This document shows positions 1 to 5,282 of a stretch of 5,282 bases of DNA, piece by piece (the first letter of the stretch is position 1; each line of letters starts with the position of its first letter). The notes below the pieces were generated by a model. That model was not told the DNA's origin. It searched no databases and saw only the letters and a program-made list of their open reading frames with translations. This stretch comes from an uncultured Labedella sp. (lineage in GTDB: Bacteria; Actinomycetota; Actinomycetes; Actinomycetales; Microbacteriaceae): assembly GCA_934636065.1 (NCBI GenBank), contig CAKTZW010000174.1, positions 1 through 5,282 of the forward strand. Reading direction: 5' to 3'. The translations under genes and the position numbers were made by a program.

Positions 1-2
1 AC

Positions 3-107
3 GCGGGAGTGCTCCCGGGCGTCGTCCGCATCAGCGTCGGCATCGAGGACCCCGAGGACATCATCGACGATCTCGATCAGGCGCTCGCCGCCGCCGTGGA
101 GGTGTGA
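3..107 (+). CDS. O-acetylhomoserine sulfhydrylase (MetY type), 3' end only
   Basis: Only the last 34 codons and a TGA stop are present; the start lies upstream of the window. The visible peptide includes GVLPGVVRISVGIEDPED and then a helix rich in Asp, Ile, Leu and Ala. This matches the extreme C terminus of the Cys/Met metabolism PLP-dependent family, where a 'RLSVGIE..DDII.DL.QAL' ending is typical. The MetY-type enzymes of this family make homocysteine from O-acetylhomoserine and sulfide in the cytoplasm. The lysine that binds PLP is outside the window, so the split between MetY, MetB and related enzymes rests on the tail and on the neighbouring CoA-binding gene, a pairing I recall from other actinobacteria. 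Family membership is fairly safe; the exact enzyme is an inference. Confidence 0.72.
   Translation, partial: AGVLPGVVRISVGIEDPEDIIDDLDQALAAAVEV
98..102 (+). promoter_or_regulatory. Shine-Dalgarno GGAGG for the CoA-binding protein gene
   Basis: GGAGG lies inside the last codons of the upstream sulfhydrylase gene. It is 7 nt from the GTG at 110 but only 1 nt from the in-frame GTG at 104. The spacing favours 110 as the start. Placement inside the preceding gene suggests translational coupling. Confidence 0.6.
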
Positions 108-109
108 CC

Positions 110-676
110 GTGTCGGAACTCGTCGCGACCCGACTGCAGAACGGACTGACGTGCGAGCTGCCCACGAGCTCGCCGCTCGCGAAGCTCCTGCGGACGCAAC
201 GCACCTGGACGGGACCGGACGCGAAGCAGCGCCTGCAGATCCTCCGGTCCGCCACATCCGTCGCGATCGTGGGCGCCTCGCCCAATCCCGCCCGTTCCAG
301 TTACTTCGTCGGCACCTACCTGCTGCAGTCGAGCGACTACCGCGTCTACTTCGTCAACCCGAACGCCGACACGATCCTCGGCCGGAAGGCCTACCCCGAT
401 CTCGCGTCGCTCCCCGAGGTCCCCGACATCGTCGACGTGTTCCGCAAGCCCTCCGACATCCCGTCCGTCGTCGACGACGTCGTCGCGATCGGGGCGAAGA
501 CGATCTGGGTCCAGCTCGGCATCTGGAACGAGGAGGCGGCGTACGACGCCGAGGCGAAGAACCTCACCGTCGTCATGGACCGGTGCATCAAGGTCGAGCA
601 CGCGCGGTTCCACGGCGGTCTGCATCTGCTGGGCTTCGACACGGGGCAGATCTCGGCGCGGAAGCAGCTCCGCTAG
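110..676 (+). CDS. CoA-binding (YccU-type) Rossmann-fold protein
   Basis: This is a cytoplasmic single-domain protein of 188 aa. After an N-terminal extension of about 50 residues comes a Rossmann-like CoA-binding domain (CoA_binding_2 type). The nucleotide loop VAIVGASPNPARSS is at about residues 51-64, VYFVNPNAD follows at about 79-87, and the family's C-terminal motif MDRCIKVEHARF is at about 156-167. Related small proteins bind coenzyme A, and CoA can form a disulfide with a conserved cysteine; the Cys in the MDRC motif (residue 159) is the candidate. The gene starts 2 nt after the stop of the sulfhydrylase gene. An alternative GTG at 104 would overlap that stop as GTGA and give 190 aa, but the GGAGG spacing favours 110. 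The context suggests a link to methionine or sulfur metabolism; no enzymatic activity can be assigned. Confidence 0.9.
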   Translation: MSELVATRLQNGLTCELPTSSPLAKLLRTQRTWTGPDAKQRLQILRSATSVAIVGASPNPARSSYFVGTYLLQSSDYRVYFVNPNADTILGRKAYPDLASLPEVPDIVDVFRKPSDIPSVVDDVVAIGAKTIWVQLGIWNEEAAYDAEAKNLTVVMDRCIKVEHARFHGGLHLLGFDTGQISARKQLR

Positions 677-707
677 GCTCACGACCACCGGCCACGCCCG
701 GCCCTCG

Positions 708-742
708 CTTCGTCGTCGGACCCGGGCCCGGCCCCGACGAAG
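708..742 (+). promoter_or_regulatory. Stem-loop overlapping the ribosome binding site of the DUF1905 gene
   Basis: CTTCGTCG at 708-715 is perfectly complementary to CGACGAAG at 735-742. The 19-nt loop contains the palindrome CCGGGCCCGG at 722-731. The 3' arm runs into the AAGGG ribosome binding site of the next gene. It could limit translation of that gene or help terminate transcription from the upstream pair. No U-tract follows, and chance pairing is common at this GC content. Confidence 0.35.
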
Positions 743-744
743 GG
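740..744 (+). promoter_or_regulatory. Shine-Dalgarno AAGGG for the DUF1905 gene
   Basis: AAGGG lies 6 nt before the ATG at 751. It directly abuts another in-frame ATG at 745, which leaves no spacing. The site therefore favours 751 as the start, two codons inside the longer possibility. Confidence 0.55.
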
Positions 745-750
745 ATGAGG

Positions 751-1197
751 ATGTCCGTCTCGTTCACAGCAGTCCTGGAGCTCGCGCGGAAGACGGCGAC
801 GGGGATCGAGGTGCCGCCGGAGGTCCTCGAGTCGCTCGGCGGCGGCAAGCGCCCGGCCGTCCTCGTGACGCTCGGCGACTACAGCTACCGGAGCACGATC
901 GGAGCCATGGGCGGCCGGTTCCTCATCCCGGTCGCGGCGGAGCATCGCGAGCCCGCCGGGCTCAGCGCCGGCGACACGGTCGAGGTGACCCTCGAGCTCG
1001 ACACCGCCCCCCGCACCGTCGAGGTGCCCGAGGATCTCGCCGCGGCCCTCGCCGCGGCGGGCGTCCGGTCGGCGTTCGACGCGCTGTCGCCGAGCGCGCG
1101 GAAGGCCCACGTGACCTCGGTCGAGGGGACCGCCAATCCGGAGACGCGGGCTCGCCGCGTCGCGAAGGCCGTCGCCTCCCTCGCCGGAGGCGCCTGA
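751..1197 (+). CDS. DUF1905 / YdeI-OmpD-associated (OmdA) family protein
   Basis: A small cytoplasmic protein of 148 aa with two parts. Residues about 3-88 match DUF1905: FTAVLEL, then TATGIEVPPEV, the GGGKRPAVLVTL turn, YRSTIGAMGGRFLIPV, and AGDTVEVTLELD. Residues about 90-145 match the YdeI/OmdA 'bacteriocin-protection' domain: VPEDLAAAL, AFDALSPSARKAHV, and the closing PETRARRVAKAV. Both domains commonly occur together at this length, so the gene looks complete. Its biochemical role is not known; the 'bacteriocin protection' label comes from distant family members and should not be taken as function here. The start at 751 is chosen for its AAGGG at 6-nt spacing. A 74-bp gap with a stem-loop separates it from the CoA-binding gene, so it may be a distal operon member or have its own control. 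It converges on the lipoprotein gene. Confidence 0.9.
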   Translation: MSVSFTAVLELARKTATGIEVPPEVLESLGGGKRPAVLVTLGDYSYRSTIGAMGGRFLIPVAAEHREPAGLSAGDTVEVTLELDTAPRTVEVPEDLAAALAAAGVRSAFDALSPSARKAHVTSVEGTANPETRARRVAKAVASLAGGA

Positions 1198-1200
1198 CGT

Positions 1201-1242
1201 CGCGGTGAGCGTCGCGGGCGACGCCGTGAGCGTCGCGGGTCA
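1201..1242. repeat. Imperfect 21-nt tandem duplication at a convergent junction
   Basis: Bases 1201-1221 and 1222-1242 match at 18 of 21 positions, with an identical 14-base core GTGAGCGTCGCGGG at 1205-1218 and 1226-1239. A third copy of CGTCGCGG lies at 1198-1205. The second unit includes the stop codon of the minus-strand lipoprotein gene. The sequence shows two units only; slippage is a likely origin. Confidence 0.7.
1209..1224. terminator. GC-rich hairpin between convergent genes, possible bidirectional terminator
   Basis: GCGTCG at 1209-1214 and CGACGC at 1219-1224 form a perfect 6-bp stem around a CGGG tetraloop (or 7 bp with a 2-nt loop). It sits in the 42-bp gap between two convergent stop codons, where terminators are expected. 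There is no T-run on either side, so it is not a classic intrinsic terminator. High-GC actinobacteria often use such U-less hairpins or Rho, so the call is tentative. Confidence 0.4.
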
Positions 1243-2109
1243 GCAGAGCTCGAAGACGTAGCCCGGCTCGCCCGCCGGCACGAGCTCGCGGTCCCGCAGC
1301 ACCGTCGACGCCGGCGTCTCCGGGTCGGCGCACACGTCGGCGAAGCCGCCGCGCAGGTCGTCGGCGTACTCGATGTCGATGACGGCGTCCCCGTACACGT
1401 CGGTGTACGCGGAGCACTCCTCCCAGCGGTGGCACTCCTCCGCGACGACGAAGTCGAAGCCGACGGCCGAACGCGCGTCGGCGGACAACTCGGCGGCGTT
1501 CTTCTGGCCGATCGCCAGTCCACGGCCGTGGGCGCGCTCGGCGTAGAGGGAGGCGAGGGCGAAGTTCGACTCCGCCGTCATCCGCTCGTCGGCCCGGGTG
1601 AAGCTGTCGAGGTTGTCGATCTCGATCGCGTCAAAGCCGTCGTCGGCGCACGCGTCGATGACCGGACCCATGACGCCCATGATCGCGAGGCGGTTCGCGG
1701 GGGTCGACGTGTCGAGGATGTACTCGTCCGGCCAGTTCGGATCCGCGAGCGGCTCGCCGTCGACGTGGACGACGAGCTCGGGCCGGTCGGCGACCCACTC
1801 CTCGCTCACCGCCGGCTGGGTCTGGAATCCGTTGACGTAGCAGATCGACCACACGCCGTCGGCGGGCTCCGCCGTGCTGTCGCGCACGACGATCCCGACG
1901 TCCTCGGAGGGCGCGTACGAGCCGCCGAGCTGGTAGTCGACGCTCGCTCCGACGGGGAACGCGCTCGGCGACGCCGCGACGTCGGGGACGGGCGTCGGAC
2001 CGAGGTCGTCCACCGGACGCTCCGGCGACCCGCACGCGCCCACGACCACCGCGACGACGGCGGCGAGTGCCGCGGTCGTCGCACGGCGCAACCGGCCGTT
2101 CGCGCTCAC
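1240..2109 (-). CDS. GH114-type (endo-alpha-1,4-polygalactosaminidase family) lipoprotein
   Basis: A predicted exported lipoprotein of 289 aa. The N terminus has a basic region (RLRR, 7-10), a hydrophobic stretch (about 13-24) and a lipobox VGAC with the lipidated Cys at 26. A Pro-rich linker (29-55) leads to a TIM-barrel domain at about 56-289. Family hallmarks are WSICYVNG (87-94), GFDAIEIDNLDSF (158-170), IGQKNAAEL (200-208) and FVVAEECHRWEEC (220-232). GH114 enzymes cleave alpha-1,4-linked galactosamine in exopolysaccharides. By family analogy Asp165 and Glu224 are catalytic candidates, but many members are uncharacterised, so the substrate is unknown. Besides Cys26 there are six cysteines (90, 154, 226, 232, 260, 289), compatible with three disulfides outside the membrane. 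The GTG start overlaps the preceding LysR-type stop as GTGA; no good Shine-Dalgarno is seen, so translational coupling is likely. Confidence 0.85.
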   Translation of the reverse strand: MSANGRLRRATTAALAAVVAVVVGACGSPERPVDDLGPTPVPDVAASPSAFPVGASVDYQLGGSYAPSEDVGIVVRDSTAEPADGVWSICYVNGFQTQPAVSEEWVADRPELVVHVDGEPLADPNWPDEYILDTSTPANRLAIMGVMGPVIDACADDGFDAIEIDNLDSFTRADERMTAESNFALASLYAERAHGRGLAIGQKNAAELSADARSAVGFDFVVAEECHRWEECSAYTDVYGDAVIDIEYADDLRGGFADVCADPETPASTVLRDRELVPAGEPGYVFELC

Positions 2110-2858
2110 CGGCGGCCCGATCGTCCGTTGCGCGATGTACGCGAGCGCCCGGGCGTCGGTTTCGATCCGCCCCCGCGACGACCGGGACGGGCGTTCTCGG
2201 TGCGACGCGGCTCCGCCTCGCGGGCACCCTCCCGTCCGCGGGTCGTCGCAGCCTGCGCGGACCGACCTCGCGAGCTGTTCTCGCCGCGCCCCCGCACGAC
2301 GCCCACGAACTCGTCGAGGTCGTCGACGAGAGCGGCGTCCGCGTCGTCGCCGGGCCTCGGCCAGACGAGGGCGATGCGGGAGGGCGCCGCGTCGCGCAGG
2401 GGCCGCCACTCGAGGCCCTTCCCGCCCGTGAGCCGCGCGACGGACTGGGGCAGCACGAGCACGCCCACGCCGGCGCGCACGACCTCGATCGTGTCGAGGA
2501 GCGTCGCGTCCGTCGGATGCACGAGCTCCCCCTCGAGATCCTGCGCCGTGACCTCGTCCGCCGCGGCGACGACATGATCGGCACTCGCGAGCACGACGGT
2601 GACCTCCTCGTAGAGCGGGATCACGTGCACGAGCTCCGGCTCGACGGCGTCGCCGAGCGGCAGCCGGACGAACGCCAGATCGGCGCGCGCGTCCCGGACG
2701 GGGTCGAGTTGCGACTCCTGCTCGGTCGGGAGCAGCTCGAGTGGCGCGTCGGGGTGGCGCCGGTTCCAGATCCGCTGCCACTTGCCGGGGAGCACGCCGC
2801 GCACGAACGCGAGCGTCAGCGCCCCGTTCGCATTCGCGTGTGTGCCCGTGCTCGCCAC
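2106..2858 (-). CDS. Stand-alone LysR-type substrate-binding domain protein, no HTH, Arg/Gly-rich tail
   Basis: A protein of 250 aa resembling the effector-binding half of LysR-type regulators. Residues about 13-188 carry LysR-substrate features: LTLAFVRGVLPGKW (14-27), ARADLAFVRLP (57-67), HVIPLYEEVTVVLASADH (78-95), a short EVTAQDLEGE segment, then VVRAGVGVLVLPQSVARL (126-143) and SRIALVWP (160-167). The usual N-terminal winged helix-turn-helix of about 60 residues is absent, because the GTG start comes directly before the effector domain. The start is well supported by GGAGGA at 5-nt spacing. Residues 189-250 form a low-complexity tail with 18 Arg, 1 Lys and 12 Gly among 62 residues, beginning with GRGENSSRGRS. 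I recall similar HTH-less proteins in Microbacteriaceae. The tail might bind nucleic acid or partners, but no DNA-binding fold is visible. It could be a ligand sensor or a partner of another regulator; function is unknown. Confidence 0.85.
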   Translation of the reverse strand: MASTGTHANANGALTLAFVRGVLPGKWQRIWNRRHPDAPLELLPTEQESQLDPVRDARADLAFVRLPLGDAVEPELVHVIPLYEEVTVVLASADHVVAAADEVTAQDLEGELVHPTDATLLDTIEVVRAGVGVLVLPQSVARLTGGKGLEWRPLRDAAPSRIALVWPRPGDDADAALVDDLDEFVGVVRGRGENSSRGRSAQAATTRGREGAREAEPRRTENARPGRRGGGSKPTPGRSRTSRNGRSGRR

Positions 2859-2863
2859 GTGAG

Positions 2864-2869
2864 TCCTCC
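2864..2869 (-). promoter_or_regulatory. Shine-Dalgarno GGAGGA for the LysR-type gene
   Basis: On the minus strand GGAGGA lies 5 nt before the GTG at 2858, inside the 20-bp gap after the thioredoxin-domain gene. It is the strongest ribosome binding site among the minus-strand genes. It fixes the start immediately before the effector domain and so supports the absence of an HTH domain. Confidence 0.7.
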
Positions 2870-2878
2870 GCGTCGAGC

Positions 2879-4747
2879 CTACAAGCCGTCGCCTCCCGCG
2901 AGCCCCGCCGTCACGGCGTCCGCGTCGGTCACGGGCAGGCGGCACACGAATTCGCGGCAGACGTAGGCGGTGGTGCGGTCGCCCACGGTCGAGCGGGCGT
3001 CGAAGAGCGCGAAGCCCTCCTCGGCGAGCGCCCGTGCCGTCGTGTCGGAGACGGAGACGGCGATCGTCGCCTGGGGGGCCGGGCCGACAGCACGCCAGAG
3101 GGCGTCGGTCCCGCGCTGGACGTCGTCCGGCCGCACGATGACGAGCTGGACGAGCTGGGCGTCGAGCCGCGCGGCGAGCGCGAGGCTCGTCCCGAACGAC
3201 ACCGGAGATGCGAGGGCGAGGTCGGCGACCCCGCCGACGGCCCGCTCGGCCGCGACGCGGTACCGGCGCTCCCCCGTGAGCACGTGGAGCTCGAAGGCCG
3301 CCGTCGCGCAGGCGCTCCGCCCCGAGGGGTACGCGCCCTCCGACGGGTCTCCGGCGAGCGCGAGCCCCCGCGCGACGAGGACCGGGTCTCCCCCGCTCGG
3401 CTCGTGGAGGACGCCCTCCTCGTCGAGCACGACGTCGAGCACCCTCCGCGCCGTCGCGACCAGATCGGGTCGCTCCGCCGCGAGTCCCGCCGCGAGCAGT
3501 CCGGACGCGAGCATGCCGTGGTCCTCGAGCGTCGCGACGGCGGTCGACGCACGACCGTCGAGGGTCGCGCGGACGAGCGAGCCGTCCTCCCGCCGATGCC
3601 CGGAGACGAGCTCGTCGGCGGCGCCCACGGCGGCCGCGAGCCACCCCTCGTACTCGAAAGCGACGGCGGCGCGGGCGAGCGCACCGATCGCGAGGCCGTT
3701 CCAGCCGGTCAGGACCTTGCGGTCGAGCGCCGGCGGCGTCTCGGCGCTCCGTTCCGTCGCCGACAACAAGTAGTAGCCGCCCTCGCTCCGTTCTCCCCGG
3801 ACGACGCTCTCGGAATCCTGCGCGCTCGCGAAGCCGCCATCGATGCGGAGCGTCTCCGTGAGGAAGCGGGCGATCCCCGCGGCCGCGTCCGCGGCCCACG
3901 AGCGACTCGGATCGTGCTGCCACGCGAGCGTGTAGGCGTCGAGCAGCAGGGCGTTGTCGTAGAGCATGCGCTCGTAGTGCGGGACGGACCAGTCCGCCAT
4001 CGTGGCGTAGCGGAAGAAGCCGCCCTCGACCGGGTCGCGCAGGTCGGAGCGCGCCATGGCCGCGAGCGAACGCGCAGCGAGATCGTCGGCACCCGCCTCG
4101 AGGATGAAGAGCAGGGCCGGCGCGACCGGGAACTTCGGGGCTCCCCCGAAGCCCCCATTGACCGTGTCCTCCGCTCGGCGCAGGAGGTCCACAGCCCGGT
4201 CGATGGCCGCCCGGTCGGGCGTCGCCGACTCCGTCTCCGCCGTGGACGCGCTGGCCCGGACGGCGTTCGCGACGGCCGCCCCCGTCGAGAGCGCCTGCTC
4301 CCGTCGGTCAGTCCAGGCGTCGACGACGGCGGCGACCACGCGGCGGAAGGACGGGTGGCCCTGCACGTCGGCCGGCGGGAAGTAGGTTCCGGCGAAGAAC
4401 ACCTCGCCGTCGGGCGTCGCGAAGACCGAGAGCGGCCAGCCCAGGTTCTTCGTGAACGCGCTCGCGCTCGCGAGGAACGCGGCGTCGACGCCGGGGTGCT
4501 CCTCCCGATCGACCTTGATGCTCACGACCGAGTCGGCGAGAAGCCGCGCGACCTCCGGGTCCGAGAAGCTCTCCCTCGCCATGACGTGGCACCAGTGGCA
4601 GGTGGCGTAGCCGATCGAGACGAAGACCGGCACGTCGCGCCGGCGCGCCTCGGCGAACGCCTCCTCGCCCCACGGCCACCAGTCGACGGGATTGTCGGCG
4701 TGGGCGCGCAGATAGGGGCTGACGGCGTCCGCGAGACGCGAGGCCAT
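2879..4747 (-). CDS. Thioredoxin domain-containing protein, DUF255 / YyaL (SSP411-like) family
   Basis: A cytoplasmic protein of 622 aa with two parts. Residues 1 to about 160 are the DUF255 thioredoxin-like domain: the family's opening [20 protein letters not shown] (4-23), the redox-type motif CHWC (50-53) followed by HVMARESF, a [11 protein letters not shown] segment (78-88), and [20 protein letters not shown] (103-122) with the proline expected opposite the CxxC. The rest is an alpha/alpha-barrel resembling glycan-modifying enzymes, with [10 protein letters not shown] (198-207), [10 protein letters not shown] (257-266) and KVLTGWNGL (344-352). The human relative is SPATA20; the bacterial function is not established. 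No signal peptide is seen. The stretch between ASAQDSES and DRKVLT is much shorter than in many family members. The ATG is 2 nt after the DUF1684 stop, with only a weak purine-rich site upstream, which suggests coupled translation. Confidence 0.93.
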   Translation of the reverse strand: MASRLADAVSPYLRAHADNPVDWWPWGEEAFAEARRRDVPVFVSIGYATCHWCHVMARESFSDPEVARLLADSVVSIKVDREEHPGVDAAFLASASAFTKNLGWPLSVFATPDGEVFFAGTYFPPADVQGHPSFRRVVAAVVDAWTDRREQALSTGAAVANAVRASASTAETESATPDRAAIDRAVDLLRRAEDTVNGGFGGAPKFPVAPALLFILEAGADDLAARSLAAMARSDLRDPVEGGFFRYATMADWSVPHYERMLYDNALLLDAYTLAWQHDPSRSWAADAAAGIARFLTETLRIDGGFASAQDSESVVRGERSEGGYYLLSATERSAETPPALDRKVLTGWNGLAIGALARAAVAFEYEGWLAAAVGAADELVSGHRREDGSLVRATLDGRASTAVATLEDHGMLASGLLAAGLAAERPDLVATARRVLDVVLDEEGVLHEPSGGDPVLVARGLALAGDPSEGAYPSGRSACATAAFELHVLTGERRYRVAAERAVGGVADLALASPVSFGTSLALAARLDAQLVQLVIVRPDDVQRGTDALWRAVGPAPQATIAVSVSDTTARALAEEGFALFDARSTVGDRTTAYVCREFVCRLPVTDADAVTAGLAGGDGL

Positions 4748-4749
4748 GG

Positions 4750-5282
4750 TCAGTCCGTCCCGTCCGGCGCCGTCACGAGGGCCGTCTCCCCGGCCCGCAC
4801 CGGCGTCCTGAAGCGGTTGTTCGCGGGCGGGAGGGGGCACACGTACTCGTCGCTGAAGGCGCACGGCGGCAGGTAGGCCCGGTTGAAGTCCACGCGCACG
4901 ACGCCATCCGGGCCCGGTGCCGGCATGGGGAGGAAGCGGAACCTGTAGCTCTCCGTCCCGCTCGTGCCGTCCGCGATGACCGCGCGCAGCCCCGACGGGC
5001 CGCCCGTCACGGTGAGCTCGAGGGGCTCGTCGGCGACGGTGAGCGCCACGGTGCCGGCGTAGCGCTCCTCGGCGACGTAGCCGTCGATCGCGGTCACCTC
5101 CATCGTCGCCGCGTCCTCAGCCGGAGAGAACCGCCCCTCGATGACCCAGCGCTCGTCGGGCGGGAAGTGCCCGATGTCCGTCGTCGTGCGACGGACCGGG
5201 GCGTCGGGGTCGAGCACGCGCAGGGCGCGAGAGCCGACGCGATCGAAGACCCGCACGCGTCGCTCCCCGCGCACGATGTCCG
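4750..5282 (-). CDS. DUF1684 family protein, 5' end beyond the window
   Basis: The frame stays open to the right edge, giving 176 visible residues; the N-terminal part is missing. A GTG at 5274 is in frame but is not the likely start, because the preceding codons (Asp, Ile) continue the domain and family members usually have a further N-terminal region of about 60-100 residues. Visible family features are an [20 protein letters not shown] strand pair, a [12 protein letters not shown] segment, a beta-rich middle, and the diagnostic C-terminal block [20 protein letters not shown] plus PPANNRF within the last 46 residues. DUF1684 proteins have no established biochemical role that I can state. 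The two Cys and Pro-rich loop are strongly conserved in the family, which hints at a binding or active site. It is the first visible gene of the minus-strand unit. Confidence 0.88.
   Translation of the reverse strand, partial: DIVRGERRVRVFDRVGSRALRVLDPDAPVRRTTTDIGHFPPDERWVIEGRFSPAEDAATMEVTAIDGYVAEERYAGTVALTVADEPLELTVTGGPSGLRAVIADGTSGTESYRFRFLPMPAPGPDGVVRVDFNRAYLPPCAFSDEYVCPLPPANNRFRTPVRAGETALVTAPDGTD

Noticed and set aside
151..1197. The DUF1905 frame is open from 151, suggesting a 348-aa protein.
   Set aside because: The first 198 codons overlap the conserved CoA-binding gene in another frame and give an Arg-rich product. The real domain begins at 751 with a good ribosome binding site.
2109..2294. 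The Arg/Gly-rich tail as the result of a frameshift in the LysR-type gene.
   Set aside because: The end overlaps the lipoprotein start as GTGA, the initial GRG.NSSRGR element resembles what I recall in homologues, and no other frame continues the effector domain. A frameshift is not needed to explain it.
1240..2781. The lipoprotein frame extends upstream to a possible 513-aa protein.
   Set aside because: The extension overlaps the LysR-type gene in another frame and is Arg/Ala-rich with no domain. The signal peptide and lipobox begin at the GTG at 2109, which fits a lipoprotein start.
2106..3923. The LysR-type frame stays open about 1 kb upstream of its GTG start, as if a long fusion protein existed.
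   Set aside because: The upstream translation is an Arg-rich product antiphase to the well-conserved YyaL gene and shows no HTH or other domain. The strong Shine-Dalgarno at 2864-2869 places the true start at 2858.
4589..4600. The CHWC motif as evidence for a secreted thiol-disulfide oxidoreductase.
   Set aside because: No signal peptide or membrane segment precedes it, and the flanking sequence matches the DUF255/YyaL family rather than TlpA- or DsbA-like proteins.
2741..4876. A 711-codon open frame on the plus strand antisense to the YyaL-type gene.
   Set aside because: Long stop-free antisense frames are expected at this GC content. The product is rich in Arg, Gly, Asp and Glu with no recognisable domain, while the opposite strand encodes a clear conserved protein.

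Overview
The window is very GC-rich, densely packed actinobacterial DNA. The gene families, the GTG starts and the HTH-less LysR-type protein suggest a member of the Microbacteriaceae or a close relative. That placement is inferred from sequence character and family recall, not from a search. The window holds six genes or gene ends in two convergent blocks, plus short intergenic structures. I see no tRNA, rRNA, CRISPR array, insertion sequence or prophage gene.

Plus-strand block (1-1197). It opens with the last 34 codons of a PLP-dependent O-acetylhomoserine sulfhydrylase (MetY type). Next, nearly touching it, is a YccU-type CoA-binding protein. After a 74-bp spacer containing a stem-loop that overlaps a ribosome binding site comes a small DUF1905/YdeI-OmdA protein. 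The first two genes are almost certainly co-transcribed and link the CoA-binding protein to methionine and sulfur metabolism.

Convergent junction (1198-1239). This 42-bp gap holds a GC-rich hairpin and an imperfect 21-nt tandem duplication. The second repeat copy contains the stop codon of the minus-strand lipoprotein gene.

Minus-strand block (1240-5282), read from right to left. It contains a DUF1684 protein whose 5' end lies outside the window, a DUF255/YyaL-type thioredoxin-domain protein, a stand-alone LysR substrate-binding protein with an Arg/Gly-rich tail, and a GH114-type (alpha-1,4-polygalactosaminidase family) lipoprotein. The gaps are 2 nt, 20 nt and a 4-nt GTGA overlap, so the four genes look like one transcription unit with translational coupling. 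Their functions do not form an obvious pathway.

I found no clear new defence or mobile system. The most notable items are the effector-domain-only LysR protein (no DNA-binding domain, shortened middle, basic low-complexity tail), its coupling to a secreted glycosidase-like lipoprotein, and the repeat at the convergent junction.
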